Positions 62,020 to 64,000 of a DNA stretch of 64,000 nt are shown piece after piece. The DNA lies in assembly GCA_947579665.1 (NCBI GenBank), contig OX388344.1, positions 14,192,346-14,256,345 of the forward strand, written 5' to 3'. The notes below the pieces were generated by a model that was given only the letters and a program-made list of their open reading frames with translations, was not told the DNA's origin and did no database searches. The position numbers were made by a program, and so were the translations under genes. How positions within the stretch are numbered: position 1 is the first letter of the stretch; every line of letters begins with the position of its first letter. Source of the stretch: Sympetrum striolatum. Its lineage: Eukaryota; Arthropoda; Insecta; Odonata; Libellulidae.

Positions 62020-64000
62020 ATGACGATGCGATATAAGGAGCAGGGTGGTGATGAATGATGGTGCTTGGTCGAGGGATGCGAACTCAAATTAACTAAGTAC
62101 AAATGGATAAGAATGCTATTGCTGTACCTATTTTGTGATTCGTAATTGTTATCAAAAGTAAATATAATTAACTTTCATTATTATCTTTCGGCAGCATTTG
62201 TATGAACTTCCGAAGCCATGACAATGCGATATAAGGAGCAGGGTGGTGCTGAGAGATGGTGCTTGGTCGAGGGATGCGAACTCAAATTAACTAAGTACAA
62301 ATGGATACGAATGCTATTACTGTACCTATTTTGTGATTCGTCATTGTTATCAAAAGTAAATATAATTAACTTTCATTATAATCTTTCGGCAGCATTTGGA
62401 TGAACTTCCGAAGCCTAGACGATGCGATATAAGGAGCAGGGTGGTGCTGAAAGATGGTACTTGGTCGAGGGATGCGAACTCAAATTAACTAAGTACAAAT
62501 GGATAAGAATGCTATTGCTGTACCTATTTTGTGATTCGTAATTGTTATCAAAAGTAAATATAATTAACTTTCATTATTATCTTTCGGCAGCATTTGGATG
62601 AATTTCCGAAGCCATGACGATGCGATATAAGGAGCAGGGTGGTGCTAAGAGATGGTGCTTGGTCGAGGGATGCGAACTCAAATTAACTAAGTACAAATGG
62701 ATAAGAATGCTATTGCTGTACCTATTTTGTGATTCGTCATTGTTATCAAAAGTAAATATAATTAACTTTCATTATTATCTTTCTGCAGCATTTGGATGAA
62801 CTTCCGAAGCCATGACGATGCGATATAAGGAGCAGGGTGGTGCTGAGAGATGGTGCTTGGTCGTGGGATGCGAACTCAAATTAACTAAGTACAAATGGAT
62901 AAGAATGCTATTGCTGTACCTATTTTGTGATTCGTCCTTGTTATCAAAAGTAAATATAATTAACTTTCATTATTATCTTTCGGCAGCATTTGGATGAACT
63001 TCCGAAGCCATGACGATGCGATATAAGAGCAGGGTGGTGCTGAAAGATGGTGCTTGGTCGAGGGATGCGAACTCAAATTAACTAAGTACAAATGGATAAG
63101 AATGCTATTGCTGTACCTATTTTGTGATTCGTCATTGTTATCAAAAGTAAATATAATTAACTTTCATTATTATCTTTCGGCAGCATTTGGATGAACTTCC
63201 GAAGCCATGACAATGCGATATAAGGAGCAGGGTGGTGCTGAGAGATGGTGCTTGGTCGAGGGATGCGAACTCAAATTAACTAAGTACAAATGGATACGAA
63301 TGCTATTACTGTACCTATTTTGTGATTCGTCATTGTTATCAAAAGTAAATAAAATTAACTTTCATTATTATCTTTCGGCAGCATTTGGATGAACTTCCGA
63401 AGCCTAGACGATGCGATATAAGGAGCAGGGTGGTGCTAAGAGATGGTGCTTGGTCGAGGGATGCGAACTCAAATTAACTAAGTACAAATGGATAAGAATG
63501 CTATTGCTGTACCTATTTTGTGATTCGTCATTGTTATGAAAAGTAAATATAATTAACTTTCATTATTATCTTTCGGCAGCATTTGGATGAATTTCCGAAG
63601 CCATGACGATGCGATATAAGGAGCAGGGTGGTGCTAAGAGATGGTGCTTGGTCGAGGGATGCGAACTCAAATTAACTAAGTACAAATGGATAAGAATGCT
63701 ATTGCTGTACCTATTTTGTGATTCGTCATTGTTATCAAAAGTAAATATAATTAACTTTCATTATTATCTTTCTGCAGCATTTGGATGAACTTCCGAAGCC
63801 ATGACGATGCGATATAAGGAGCAGGGTGGTGCTGAGAGATGGTGCTTGGTCGTGGGATGCGAACTCAAATTAACTAAGTACAAATGGATAAGAATGCTAT
63901 TGCTGTACCTATTTTGTGATTCGTCATTGTTATCAAAAGTAAATATAATTAACTTTCATTATTATCTTTCGGCAGCATTTGGATGAACTTCCGAAGCCAT
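62020..64000. repeat. Higher-order repeat: 5-mer (989 bp), about two copies, cut by window end
   Basis: TGGATACGAATGC occurs in the units at 62218 and 63207, GAAGCCTAGACGATG near 62411 and 63400, GCTAAGAGATGG in the units at 62614 and 63603, and TTTCTGCAGCATTT followed by GGTCGTGGGATG in the units at 62812 and 63801. All are offset by 989 bp (5 x 198 minus 1, the -1 being ATAAGAGCAG). The same GCTAAGAG then GGTCGTGGG pair also appears at 59252/59450, so the unit has older relatives. Confidence 0.8.

Larger units (their letters stand above)
23764..64000. repeat. 198-bp satellite tandem array, about 203 copies, continuing past the right edge
   Basis: From about 23764 the sequence is one head-to-tail array with period 198 bp. 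The landmarks in each unit are AACTTTCATTATTATC, TTTCGGCAGCATTTGGATG, ACTTCCGAAGCC, ATAAGGAGCAGGGTGGTGCT, TTGGTCGAGGGATGCGAACT, ACAAATGGATAAGAATGCTA, TACCTATTTTGTGATTCG and TTATCAAAAGTAAATATAAT. Units are mostly more than 95 % alike by eye; the first, at the edge, is more diverged (TGTGATATAAGGAGCTGGC). Subfamily sites recur: ACGATGCG/ACAATGCG/ACGATACG, GTCATTG/GTAATTG, AACTAAG/AACTTAG/AAATTAG, GAAAG/GAGAG, TACAAAT/TAAAAAT/CACAAAT. No other element interrupts it. The monomer is close to a nucleosome repeat in length, as in many centromeric or pericentromeric satellites, but location and function are not shown by the sequence. Confidence 0.98.

Noticed and set aside
24015..63986. Scores of 61-codon plus-strand ORFs, one per satellite monomer, and a few 63-64-codon minus-strand ORFs
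   Set aside because: They follow from a 198-bp period. Recurrent stop-creating variants and single-base indels are spread freely, the encoded peptide resembles no family, and no start context or splice signals are conserved beyond the repeat itself.
23764..64000. CRISPR array
   Set aside because: The whole 198-bp unit repeats with no unique spacers, and the context is eukaryotic. It is a satellite.
23764..64000. CENP-B box or pol III promoter in the satellite monomer
   Set aside because: No match to the CENP-B box core on either strand. On the minus strand AGTTCGCATCC resembles a B box at 9 of 11 positions, but there is no A box at a suitable distance.

Overview
The window looks like AT-rich, intron-rich arthropod (most likely insect) nuclear DNA. 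The evidence is a Ty1/copia retrotransposon whose primer-binding site matches the anticodon region of initiator tRNA-Met (the half-tRNA priming known from Drosophila copia), two promoters with arthropod-style Inr and DPE elements, spliced host exons, a pogo/Tigger transposase fossil and a very long satellite array. I cannot name the species. There is no sign of prokaryotic organisation.

Layout. Positions 1-1666: a probable pogo/Tigger-type transposon end (7-90) and a good candidate coding exon on the minus strand (358-504). Positions 1672-6656: a complete but inactivated copia-type LTR element (5-bp target duplication GTTAC, two LTRs, PBS, PPT, gag, and pol with three in-frame TGA codons and one 1-nt frameshift). 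Positions 6662-17440: mostly unassigned intron-like or intergenic DNA with candidate minus-strand exons, a tRNA-derived SINE head, a GC-rich block, a possible recursive splice site and a long imperfect inverted repeat. Two promoters point away from each other: one on the minus strand (TSS about 14315) and one on the plus strand (TSS about 17544). They share the same CCAAT / 50-bp spacing / Inr / DPE layout, and each has a first exon ending in GTAAGT and a second exon carrying a start codon. Positions 22620-23600: a decayed pogo/Tigger transposase on the minus strand.

Positions about 23764-64000 (about 63 % of the window) are an uninterrupted tandem array of a 198-bp satellite, about 203 copies, running off the right edge. 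The array is organised into nested higher-order repeats: an 18-mer (3564 bp) in two full copies, contained in a 36-mer (7128 bp) duplicated in tandem; a separate 14-mer (2771 bp) duplicated in tandem; and 3-, 5- and 6-mer blocks. The single-frame ORFs of about 61 codons in every monomer come from a period divisible by three and show no sign of coding constraint.

How the parts relate: the minus-strand exons between 14.3 kb and the left edge could belong to one host gene, with copia sitting in an intron exactly at a splice donor. The plus-strand gene starts 6.2 kb left of the satellite and runs toward it. Both gene models are inferences from splice and promoter signals and need transcript data.
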